Shown here in pieces: positions 27,658 through 34,822 of a DNA stretch of 64,000 nucleotides; position 1 is the stretch's first letter, and every line of letters starts with the position of its first letter. The stretch comes from Marinobacter sp. ATCH36 (lineage in GTDB: Bacteria; Pseudomonadota; Gammaproteobacteria; Pseudomonadales; Oleiphilaceae), in the NCBI RefSeq assembly GCF_023555055.1, contig NZ_JAMJPL010000002.1, forward strand, positions 186,001 to 250,000. The letters are read 5' to 3'. The notes under the pieces are model-generated. The model had not been told where the DNA came from and did no database searches. It was given only the letters and a program-made list of their open reading frames with translations. The position numbers and the translations under genes were made by a program.

Positions 27658-27700
27658 GGTTGTTCTCCTTTGAAATTTTCCTAATAAAATTAACGTCTTT

Positions 27701-27868
27701 GCCGAGGGCGTGAGTCTCTTCACCCGAGGGATACCGGGCACACCCTTGGGCGTCAGTAATCTATCCAGTGGGATTTCGGGTTCGCCCTCGGGCGTCGGTA
27801 ATTCATCCCGTGGGAGTTCGGGGTCGCCCTCGGGCGTTAGCGCTATTCCCCATTGGAGTTAGGGTCAT
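27701..27868. repeat. Four degenerate 42-bp tandem repeats
   Basis: Units begin at 27701, 27743, 27785 and 27827, exactly 42 bases apart. All share GGGCGT, a GGGA or TGGA block and CGGG or AGGG. Units 2 and 3 are the most alike. The last unit covers the final codons and the stop of the gene at 27843, so the gene's 3' end has been multiplied outwards. Most units contain two tiny inverted repeats (CGCCC/GGGCG and TCCC/GGGA on the minus strand). Confidence 0.75.
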
Positions 27869-28187
27869 CGCCGAAGGAATAGCCGCAGTCGAGGCAGCGG
27901 TAGTTGTCGAGGACACGATCATCCAGGACATCGCCAAGAATCACGCCAGCGGAAGCGCCGGTTGCGCCACCCAGTAGCGCACCGATGACGGCACCGCCAA
28001 TACCACCGACAGTCGCGCCTACCGGACCGCCGACAATTCCGAGGGCGGCACCAGCCTTAGCACCAGCCGTGGCAGCTGCAAATCCTCCATAGGTACCTGC
28101 GGACGCACCGACCACGCCAGCGGTTTTCTTGCCGTAGTTATTCTTGCCGATCCGGACGGATAGGCAGTTGGGGCATTGTTCAGACAT
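27843..28187 (-). CDS. Zinc-ribbon protein split by a glycine-zipper membrane segment
   Basis: 114 aa. Residues 5-8 are CPNC and residues 97-100 are CLDC, each in zinc-knuckle context (EQCPNCLSVRIGKN; YRCLDCGYSF). Between them, about residues 22-88 are nearly all Gly, Ala, Val and Ile with regular GxxxG spacing (GAKAGAALGIVGGPVGATVG), a glycine zipper of two hydrophobic helices. The two half-knuckles would meet at the same membrane face if the segment forms a hairpin. Function unknown. Divergent from the AlpA gene; the long palindrome lies between them. Confidence 0.7.
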   Translation of the reverse strand: MSEQCPNCLSVRIGKNNYGKKTAGVVGASAGTYGGFAAATAGAKAGAALGIVGGPVGATVGGIGGAVIGALLGGATGASAGVILGDVLDDRVLDNYRCLDCGYSFGDDPNSNGE

Positions 28188-28285
28188 TGGAGTTACCTCT
28201 GTGAATTGGGAGGCAAGGCACAGTCAGTGCCCTGGTTCACAGAGGTGATATAGGTTTGAAAAATTCTGGAATGACCGAATAACCA

Positions 28286-28315
28286 GCTACGTTTGCTACG
28301 CGTAGCAAACGTAGC
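28286..28315. promoter_or_regulatory. 30-bp perfect palindrome in the divergent promoter region
   Basis: Each arm is 15 bases (GCTACGTTTGCTACG) without spacer, and each arm itself contains GCTACG twice. It sits in the 255-base gap between two divergent genes, 97 bases from the minus-strand gene and 127 before alpA. There is no T-run beside it. It may be an operator or a replication-related site of element 1. Confidence 0.6.
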
Positions 28316-28442
28316 AACATCTTCGCCACTATCCTTCGCAAAAAAAAAGCGATTCAGAATATTCTGGATTATTCCCGGTACAAAATTCCCACGCCTCGTC
28401 CTTCCGATTAGCCTGATCAACATACTGATGAGGAGACAATAA

Positions 28443-28667
28443 ATGTCAGGCCAACCAAAGAAAAACATCCGCTTTATACGGCTGAGGACCGTTATAGATA
28501 AGACCGGCCTGTCGCGCTCAACGATATACAACAAAATTAAGTCGGATTCGAAATACTTCGACCCGACCTTTCCTAATCAAATCAGGCTTGGTGGCGGAGC
28601 GGTAGCATGGATCGAATGTGAGGTCGACGCCTGGATGCTGAATCAGATTGAGATTACACGTGGTTGA
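28443..28667 (+). CDS. AlpA-family DNA-binding regulator
   Basis: 74 aa. FIRLRTVIDKTGLSRSTIYN is the MerR-like winged-helix entry of AlpA/phage excisionase-type proteins, followed by FPNQIRLGGGAVAWIECEVD and AWMLNQ, which complete the fold. In P4-type islands AlpA proteins activate integrase expression or excision. It stands first in the rightward transcript that continues with the DUF3987 remnant. A palindrome upstream may be its site. Confidence 0.85.
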   Translation: MSGQPKKNIRFIRLRTVIDKTGLSRSTIYNKIKSDSKYFDPTFPNQIRLGGGAVAWIECEVDAWMLNQIEITRG

Positions 28668-28695
28668 TCATGACATTAAAGAGAGGAGTCAGAAC

Positions 28696-30213
28696 ATGTA
28701 TTCAGGCCAGCAAACAACAAATAGTCGCTGGGGACCGGTATCGAGCCCACAGCTAAATTTATTCGATCGGTACCAAGGACTACCAGACCTTTCATGTCTT
28801 GGTTTACTGGGGCAGGCAGTGGGGAATGCTGGCGAGTCTATTCAAGCGCCCTATCCACATACACTCCTTGTAGCTGTAACTGCAGCTTCCACGGTAACCC
28901 AGGCGCTGTGTGATGTAGAAAAGCCTGTAGGAGGAAAAACGTCCCTATCTCTGTTTACTTTGATGATCGCGAACTCTGGGGAGCGAAAATCCAGCCTAAT
29001 CAAGTATTTTTTTCGTCCAATTCGGGAGGCTGAGACTCTCGCAGAGGAAGAATATAACGCCCTGCTCAACAAATGGAAGCAAGAAATTCACATCTGGGAT
29101 CTGCGGTGCAAAGTGTTAGAAAAAGCGCTGACCAGTGCTATCAGTCAAGACCTAAATTCAAGCATGGAGGGTTAATGGCTTATGGCCAAAATAAACGAAG
29201 CAAAAGCACAAAAGCTCCTAACCGCGCACCTGACGGCTAAACCGAAAAAGCCGAGGAAAACACAATTCATCCAAGATGACGTCACTTATCAAGCCCTAAT
29301 TGAGGGGATGCATGAAAATTGCAAAAACGTCTGTGTACTTGCCGATGAAGGTACCGGCACTCTTAACCGTTTAGTGACCCCGGGGATGTCCATGTTAAAT
29401 TCCGCATGGAGCATGATGGAGATAACCATCGGAAGAAAGACTTCCGAGTCTTTCAATCTTCCAGATCCACGCATAGCTTTCTTGCTGTCCATTCAGCCAG
29501 GACCATTTTCAGAGTATCGGGAACGTAAATCAGACATGGCAAAGTCTGCCGGACTCTGGGCGAGAGCAATTACTTGTAGCGCACAATCATCAACTATTGG
29601 CTATCGTTTGGCTTCAGAAAATAAGCAAGAATTTTTCGATCCATCTCACTATTTCGACCGACTCCAAAAATTATTAAAAAAGAACTTGAAACGAGGACAA
29701 AATCCAAAAAAGAGCCGAACTGTACTCAGTTTTGATGAGCAGGCGCATCAGCTTTATGTCGAAACTTTTAACGAAATCGAGGAAAATACGAGGCCCGGCG
29801 GGTTATATGAGAATGCAAGCGACCACGCATCGAAATTAATGGAAAATATTGCCCGATTATCAGCAATAATTCACGTCGTAAATGGGTATGAGGGAGATAT
29901 AAGCTGGGAAACGTTAAATATCAGCATACAAATATGCATATTTTTTTCAAAAGAATATCTCAGCATTTTCAACACTCAACCTCAATTTTTCCTTGATGCC
30001 ATGATGCTAAACGATTGGTTAACTGTACATATCCGACAGAAAGGTCTCCGGTATATACAAAAACGATACGCCCGACAGTACTGCTCCGGCCCACTTAGAC
30101 AGCAAGGTAGATTCAGAGAAGCACTGGATTATCTTGAATGCCATGGATATATTAAGACTTATCGGGATATAACCAAAACCTGGCACATTGATACGTTTCC
30201 TACATACCCATAA
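28696..30213 (+). pseudogene. DUF3987 (YfjI-type primase/helicase-like) gene split by an in-frame stop
   Basis: Two open pieces in the same frame, 28696-29175 (160 aa, starting after GGAG) and 29182-30213 (343 aa), are separated only by TAA, TGG and CTT codons. Together they give about 505 aa, usual for DUF3987 proteins. Piece one holds LFTLMIANSGERKSSLIKYF, the P-loop-like segment. Piece two holds VLADEGTGTL and the conserved FNLPDPRIAFLLSIQP. A single nonsense mutation explains the break; re-initiation at the ATG at 29182 (weak site) would give only the C-terminal part. The DNA is AT-rich compared with its surroundings. Confidence 0.72.
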
Positions 30214-30343
30214 TTGGTAGTTCTAACCACTAATTTACCATCAAAAATAAAATATTACAGGGATGTAATCAAAAAGCAGCAACGGGATAAACCCGATGAG
30301 GATTGTTACCGTGAGATATGAGCCCGTCAAAATCAATGTGCCA

Positions 30344-31396
30344 CTAACGAGTAAATCTGATAAACCGACTGAGTTCTCTACTTAAGGCCGCAGGCTTAAT
30401 TACTCCATGACTTCCGAGGAGTTGCTCAATATTCTGATTGAATCGATCAACATCAGCTTTATAAGTTCGCTGCGTTTCATCCACCGTACCTTTCCAATAG
30501 GACCGCGCCAGCGCATTTGCAATGTCCAACAAAGAAACCTTCGCTTCCCCGGGAATCGCTTTAATAGGTGCTTTCGGATTATACTCTCTCTTGCCAAGTA
30601 TAATCTTGATTGCAGCCGTTATCTTCGGTCCATTTGAATCCCTCGCCTTTAAATCACTCGTCAAATCTTTACGTAGTTTTTTAAGCGCATCGTTATCCAT
30701 ACTCGCTTGGCCAGGCTCAGGATACTTTTTGTTGTAATCAGCAGCGTAGCGATTGAGCAGGCGCAGATCTTCAGGCATCCATTCGTCCATAAAAGGCACG
30801 GCATCATTAGCTTGAGCTTCCGACAAGGATTTCTGGTAGTGAGTCCCCAAGACGAATAAGTCTGACAGTTTGATTGAGAAGCTCCGTTCCTTCACCTTGC
30901 CTGAAACGATGCCATCTTCGTCGTTTTTGGTAGATATTCCAACGACAAACACCTCTTGGTCCGACATCCTTCGTGTTGACGAACTTTGGAGACTTTTAAT
31001 AAAGGTTTGCTTCTCCGATAGGTCTTTTCTCCACCTTTCGAGCGCCGCACGTCCCAGGTCCGATTTTATGAGTTCGAGGCTCTCATCTATCGAGGCAACC
31101 AACTCCGTTTTGCTTACTTCGCTCCGACCGACAGCAAGTATTTCTCTGATAACCTGATCGGGAACCGATAGATACCGGTGGTCACTCGACAAGGGGAAAT
31201 GCTCCGTTCGTTGCACTTCACCTCCTATCCCATATGACACCCTGCGAACAAAAGCCTGGAGGTGGTCAGGAATACGGCACCAAACATCTCTTCCATTCCG
31301 CATCTGCGCCCTCAGAAACTCTTTGACGTCGAGCCCGGTGCCTTTGGGGAGATCCGTCAGAAACGTCATCTCAACTTGGTCAACCTTACTTACCAC
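30344..31396 (-). CDS. Unknown protein coupled to integrase 1, 350 aa
   Basis: No family recognised. It is soluble, with no signal or membrane segment, and rich in Lys, Asp and Ser. Visible blocks: an N-terminal region of mixed strands and helices (FLTDLPKGTGLDVKEFLRAQ), a central helical part (ALERWRKDLSEKQTFIKSLQ), then a C-terminal half with SYWKGTVDETQRTYKADVDR and FNQNIEQLLGSHGVIKP. Its start overlaps the integrase stop by 11 bases, so it is translated from the integrase transcript. That position in islands is often used by cargo or directionality genes. Low GC suggests recent transfer. Confidence 0.6.
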   Translation of the reverse strand: MVSKVDQVEMTFLTDLPKGTGLDVKEFLRAQMRNGRDVWCRIPDHLQAFVRRVSYGIGGEVQRTEHFPLSSDHRYLSVPDQVIREILAVGRSEVSKTELVASIDESLELIKSDLGRAALERWRKDLSEKQTFIKSLQSSSTRRMSDQEVFVVGISTKNDEDGIVSGKVKERSFSIKLSDLFVLGTHYQKSLSEAQANDAVPFMDEWMPEDLRLLNRYAADYNKKYPEPGQASMDNDALKKLRKDLTSDLKARDSNGPKITAAIKIILGKREYNPKAPIKAIPGEAKVSLLDIANALARSYWKGTVDETQRTYKADVDRFNQNIEQLLGSHGVIKPAALSRELSRFIRFTR

Positions 31397-32762
31397 TTAC
31401 AACCTCCGGTGAGCCCAATCGCAAACCAGCCTTATGAACCTCTGAAAGATGATTGCCGAGAGTATCCCATGCCCCCCTCTTTTCTGGACCATAGCTATGA
31501 CGTTGGTAGACCCGCTTAACTTTGTTCTCTTCCGTATGATTCAAGCATCGCTCGGCAACCTCAGGCATGACACCCAATGCTGTCATTATCGTCGCTCCAG
31601 TTCGCCGGAGATCATGTGGGGTCCATTTCCCTCCTGGAAGGATCAGTGCCTGGGCCTTTGAGCTCCGTCCCTTATTCGGCTCCTTGCCCGCTGGCAACTG
31701 TCGATCACGAATTTGCTTGGTGATCGATTTTGGACACACAGGACCAGAGTCAGATGAATTTGGGTAACACCACCGGGAATCCTCGGTAAGAGTTTTCAGG
31801 TTTTTAAACCAGGCTATTGCGAAGCTGGATAAGGCAATCTCGTGAGGTTTGCCATTCTTGCTGTTTTCAGCGGGTATCTTCCAAGTACCTCGTTTCAAAT
31901 CCACATCGACCCACTCTGCCTTAATCAATTCCCCAATTCTGCAACAGGTTGTCAGCATGATCCAGATAGCGATGGATGTGGAAGGCAACATCTGAGCATC
32001 GGAAATCTGATTGGCAAGTGCTTTAATTTCGTCGTCACTCAATACTCTGTCGCGCTCAACGTCTTTGCCACCAATCTTTGACTTCCGGATACTGGCTGTG
32101 GGGTCGTACTCGATCAAATCCCGGTCGACTGCAAAACGAAACATCTGCCGAATTAGGCTCAGCGTCAGCTTGGCCATGCGGGTCACACCCCGATTAAGCT
32201 GTGCATCAACGACCTCTATGACGTGGCCCTTTTTGACATCTTCAACCGCAAGCTGACCAATTTTAGGAAGCACGTCCTTTTCAAAGAGTCTACGAACCTC
32301 TACACCGCCATCTTTTCGGTTCTTAAGGTCAATATCCGCCCAATGCTCAAAAAGCTCTTTCACCGTCTTACGCGCGGCCTGGCGTGCTTTTTCTGCTTCT
32401 GCAGCCTCTCGCTCAGCCCGCAGCCTGGCCATCTCTGCCTCATGGGTGGCCTTACGTGCGTCTTCCTCCGCTTCCTGATACTCCCTCAAATCCCGAATGC
32501 CAGCCTGATATAAGCGGGAAAGCTCACCGGCCTTCGTTCGCGCTTCTCTCAGGGTCAAGCCGTCTTTACCGGACTGATCGTAATTGCCTATGGGAAGGAA
32601 AACCCGTTCGCTCTGGGAATTTGTATATCGGAAGTAAAACAGCCTGTCTCCGCTTTTCAGAATACGAGCCATAAAACGCCCACACCCCCTCGGAGCATCC
32701 TCAGTCAACCAGACCGACTTGCCTGGCTTAGAGTTCATTTGCTTGTCTGTAATCGTTCCCAT
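31386..32762 (-). CDS. Tyrosine integrase of element 1 (P4/DUF4102-like)
   Basis: 458 aa from the ATG at 32762. Arm-binding N-terminal domain (RFMARILKSGDRLFYFRYTN), a charged coiled-coil linker (about residues 100-140, with ARLRAEREAAEAEKARQAAR), core-binding domain, then the catalytic part: Arg in TTCCRIGELIKAEW, HxxR in TPHDLRRTGAT, His in CLNHTEENKV and Tyr in RVYQRHSY. It reads away from the attachment repeat, which starts 179 bases upstream of its start codon. Two 10-bp iterons just upstream are likely arm sites. It shares its plan with integrase 2, but the sequence is clearly different. Confidence 0.92.
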   Translation of the reverse strand: MGTITDKQMNSKPGKSVWLTEDAPRGCGRFMARILKSGDRLFYFRYTNSQSERVFLPIGNYDQSGKDGLTLREARTKAGELSRLYQAGIRDLREYQEAEEDARKATHEAEMARLRAEREAAEAEKARQAARKTVKELFEHWADIDLKNRKDGGVEVRRLFEKDVLPKIGQLAVEDVKKGHVIEVVDAQLNRGVTRMAKLTLSLIRQMFRFAVDRDLIEYDPTASIRKSKIGGKDVERDRVLSDDEIKALANQISDAQMLPSTSIAIWIMLTTCCRIGELIKAEWVDVDLKRGTWKIPAENSKNGKPHEIALSSFAIAWFKNLKTLTEDSRWCYPNSSDSGPVCPKSITKQIRDRQLPAGKEPNKGRSSKAQALILPGGKWTPHDLRRTGATIMTALGVMPEVAERCLNHTEENKVKRVYQRHSYGPEKRGAWDTLGNHLSEVHKAGLRLGSPEVVSGK

Positions 32763-32792
32763 TACCACCCACTCAGTTAAGGCCGGATTCTC

Positions 32793-32813
32793 GTCACCGT
32801 TTGGTCACCGTTT
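32793..32813. repeat. Iteron pair, possible arm-type integrase sites of element 1
   Basis: GTCACCGTTT occurs twice with an 11-base period, 31 bases upstream of the integrase start and 128 bases from the attachment repeat. The element 2 iterons occupy the matching place. They could bind the integrase N-domain and also control its promoter. Confidence 0.5.
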
Positions 32814-32940
32814 CTCGATCGCTTAAACTGGATGGTATTGGATTCCGTTGGAAAACACAAAACGGAAAAATCAATTAAATCAGTTAGAAAGGGTTTTAGG
32901 CTAGATTGGATTAGACCCTGTTGGATGGCTATTAACTTTT

Positions 32941-32994
32941 ATGGGGTGCAAGGGGTCGTAGGTTCAAATCCTACCGTCCCGACCAGAATTCCCT
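32941..32994 (+). repeat. Attachment repeat: 3' part of tRNA-Pro(GGG), copy 1
   Basis: It starts at the anticodon loop (ATGGGGT), runs through the T-arm (GTTCAAATC) and CCA (32983-32985), and ends with GAATTCCCT. It is identical over 54 bases to 49035-49088. The sequence before it lacks the acceptor 5' strand and D-arm, so it is no tRNA gene. It is the junction between element 1 and element 2. Confidence 0.93.
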
Positions 32995-32996
32995 TT

Positions 32997-33030
32997 AAAA
33001 TCCAGTCGCTTAGCGGTGTCTGGATTTTTT
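32997..33030 (+). terminator. Terminator just inside the left end of element 2
   Basis: Stem AAAATCCAG (32997-33005) with CTGGATTTT (33020-33028), followed by Ts. It starts 12 bases after the tRNA CCA, where the chromosomal tRNA has its own terminator (49094-49121). The element thus brings a replacement terminator for the tRNA gene it interrupts. Confidence 0.75.
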
Positions 33031-33058
33031 TATGTTTAGCAATTTTTGCCACTTCAGC

Positions 33059-33083
33059 TTTTTGCCCCACTTTTTGCCCCACC
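33059..33083. repeat. Iteron pair, left end of element 2
   Basis: Two copies of TTTTTGCCCCAC in tandem (12-base period). The whole 25-base block recurs identically and in the same direction at 48878-48902 near the other end. This is probably the arm-type binding site of integrase 2. Confidence 0.7.
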
Positions 33084-33192
33084 AAATCAGACAATTCGTT
33101 TTTCATCGCCCTACCTGCTGAGCTACCTCAATGATCGCAGATCGCCAGCCTGTGAGACCTGATTCAACCGCTTTCTTTTATACGAGGCAGCA

Positions 33193-33552
33193 ATGTCATA
33201 CTCTGCCCGAATGGAAAGGTCTCTGAAGCGAGGCTTTATTTCTGACATTGACGATCAACGGATACGGCCAGTGGCGGATCTAGAAAAAATGAAGGCAAAG
33301 GCCGTCACGGCGGCAAGCGTGTTTAAGGAAAGACAGGTTGGAAAATTGGCCGAGTTCACGGAGCACGACAGACGGGCGCTGGAGTTCGCCAAGGGAGTTC
33401 TGGCGACGTCAATAGAGCACCAACTCCTGATATTCTGTATTCGGCAAGAAGATCTTTTGGTGCTGCCGGAGGTGTACATGAGGGAACTGCTACTCGGAGA
33501 AGACGACTTCGATCATAAGGATAGGCTGGCAGCAATGGAAAAGCCCCGTTAA
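33193..33552 (+). CDS. Hypothetical protein, 119 aa
   Basis: ATG at 33193 with GAGG 5 bases upstream. Charged, helical and soluble; notable segment LEKMKAKAVTAASVFKERQV, then TEHDRRALEFAKGVLATSIE. No family recognised. It is convergent with the GIY-YIG nuclease gene and lies at the left edge of element 2, away from the replication genes, so it is probably cargo. Confidence 0.55.
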   Translation: MSYSARMERSLKRGFISDIDDQRIRPVADLEKMKAKAVTAASVFKERQVGKLAEFTEHDRRALEFAKGVLATSIEHQLLIFCIRQEDLLVLPEVYMRELLLGEDDFDHKDRLAAMEKPR

Positions 33553-33655
33553 CTCTGTACTCCGCCCCTTGACCCCCAAACTTTCAAAAATCCTCTGAAA
33601 GCCCAGTTCCCGGAACGGAATATCTGGACTCCACCGATCAAAAGCGAATATCAAG

Positions 33656-34822
33656 CTATTCGGACAGCCTCGCATTCTTTGGATCATAAATGAATCGGGT
33701 AATCGATCTATCCCGAATCCGCTCAACGGCCTCATCGATTATCGAAAGGGGCACCAGAAACCATTCCTTGGGCTTAACGGGGTGCCCGAACCGGTCTTTG
33801 ATCTGGAGATCCAACTGAGCAGGGGCAAACACTCGATGGATCAGCGCCTCGAGTTTGGTGCGGTTGACCCCCACCAGCTTATATGTGGCCACCAATTCCA
33901 CGCCCGCCAGCAGGTATGTCGCGTCATGCTCGGCATTGGCTATGCGAGCTTCTACTTTGCCACCGGTCACGCCAATCTTATGGATCAATTCCCGATGCTC
34001 AGCCACAAAAGGATTCTGAGACTTACTCCGGAGCACATAGATTGTGCCCGCCTCAACGTCGTCATCCTCCAAAGTATCCCGAAACAGTGGCCCAGCGTCG
34101 TGCTCTGTGATCCTCCGGCCCGTTTCGTCTTTATAAAGAGCACGCTGAAGCGAACGCAGCAAGATATCGCTCTCCGTTTCATTGGAATAGATCACCCGCA
34201 GCCTGGCATCGTTGTCTCCATTAGGTGCCTTGAACATTGCCCCCACTTCCGCGACATAAACCATCTGGCCATTCAAGATAAAGAAATTGCCCTGCTCGAT
34301 ACTGGCATCCTGGCCAAAGCGCCGGGTTTCCCGAATACCGGCCTTGAGCTCGGCCTCAACCTGGCGGAACAATGGCTTGAACTGGTCAAAGTCCTCACAA
34401 AGAGTCCGGTTGGCAATATCGTCTACCGCACGTTTTTCAGCTGTAGACCGAACATGGCGCAATTCCGTCAGCTCACCGCCAGGCACCATGTGGCTAAGCT
34501 CCGCCAGCAGCTCGTCATCATCCATGTTCTCCGCAGATTCTTCTTGAACAGTGGCGCCGCCCTCTAACAAACCTTGATGGTCAATCCCAGCCACTAGCTC
34601 TCGGCATTCCTCCAGGGCACGAATACGATCCAGCCGCACAGCGTACAAACGCTCAAAGATATCGCGATCTTCCCCATGCTGCGGTGCTCGGCCATGCTCC
34701 TCTACAAAGCGCTGAACCTCTACAAAGCCTGCAATGATTCGCTCTTCCCGGGCTGTCAGATTCTTTTCTTTCTTGGGCTGGGCAAATTCCTGTAGCTCAG
34801 CGCTCAGATCATCAAGATCCAT
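33656..34822 (-). CDS. GIY-YIG nuclease-family protein (T5orf172 type)
   Basis: 388 aa. Residues 20-75 contain IIAGFVEVQRFVEEHGRAPQ, a small helical module that is also seen at the C-terminus of the adjacent helicase. The C-terminal ~130 residues are the nuclease: GTIYVLRSKSQNPFV (the GIY strand), HKIGVTGGKVEARI (the YIG equivalent, with Arg), then TYKLVGVNRTKLEALIHRVF (catalytic Glu) and KEWFLVPL. It is the last gene of the methyltransferase/RhuM/helicase operon; its start overlaps the helicase stop by 11 bases. It is a likely effector nuclease of the system. Confidence 0.82.
   Translation of the reverse strand: MDLDDLSAELQEFAQPKKEKNLTAREERIIAGFVEVQRFVEEHGRAPQHGEDRDIFERLYAVRLDRIRALEECRELVAGIDHQGLLEGGATVQEESAENMDDDELLAELSHMVPGGELTELRHVRSTAEKRAVDDIANRTLCEDFDQFKPLFRQVEAELKAGIRETRRFGQDASIEQGNFFILNGQMVYVAEVGAMFKAPNGDNDARLRVIYSNETESDILLRSLQRALYKDETGRRITEHDAGPLFRDTLEDDDVEAGTIYVLRSKSQNPFVAEHRELIHKIGVTGGKVEARIANAEHDATYLLAGVELVATYKLVGVNRTKLEALIHRVFAPAQLDLQIKDRFGHPVKPKEWFLVPLSIIDEAVERIRDRSITRFIYDPKNARLSE

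Larger units (their letters stand above)
24146..32994. mobile_element. Element 1, right-hand part of an island integrated at tRNA-Pro
   Basis: The right boundary is the 54-bp tRNA-Pro 3' repeat at 32941-32994, with its integrase just inside. The left boundary is not fixed. No third copy of the repeat is seen, so the attL with the intact tRNA gene lies left of the window and the element may include everything from position 1. The part from about 24.6 kb on is clearly element-like: Gp3-like/YqaJ/DUF932 trio, AlpA, DUF3987 remnant, unknown gene, integrase. Base composition drops noticeably between 28.4 and 32 kb. Confidence 0.6.

Noticed and set aside
27701..27868. CRISPR array
   Set aside because: The 42-base units follow each other directly with no unique spacers and are degenerate, so it is a simple tandem repeat.
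28193..28534. Minus-strand frame of 113 codons across the alpA promoter region
   Set aside because: It covers the palindrome and the start of alpA on the opposite strand and has no ribosome site or family features.
32941..32985. A tRNA-Pro gene at this place
   Set aside because: Only the anticodon loop, the 3' anticodon-stem strand, T-arm and 3' acceptor strand are present; the D-arm and 5' acceptor strand are missing. The same holds for 49035-49079.
33782..34567. Plus-strand open frame of 261 codons
   Set aside because: Antisense to the GIY-YIG gene; no domain or start signal.
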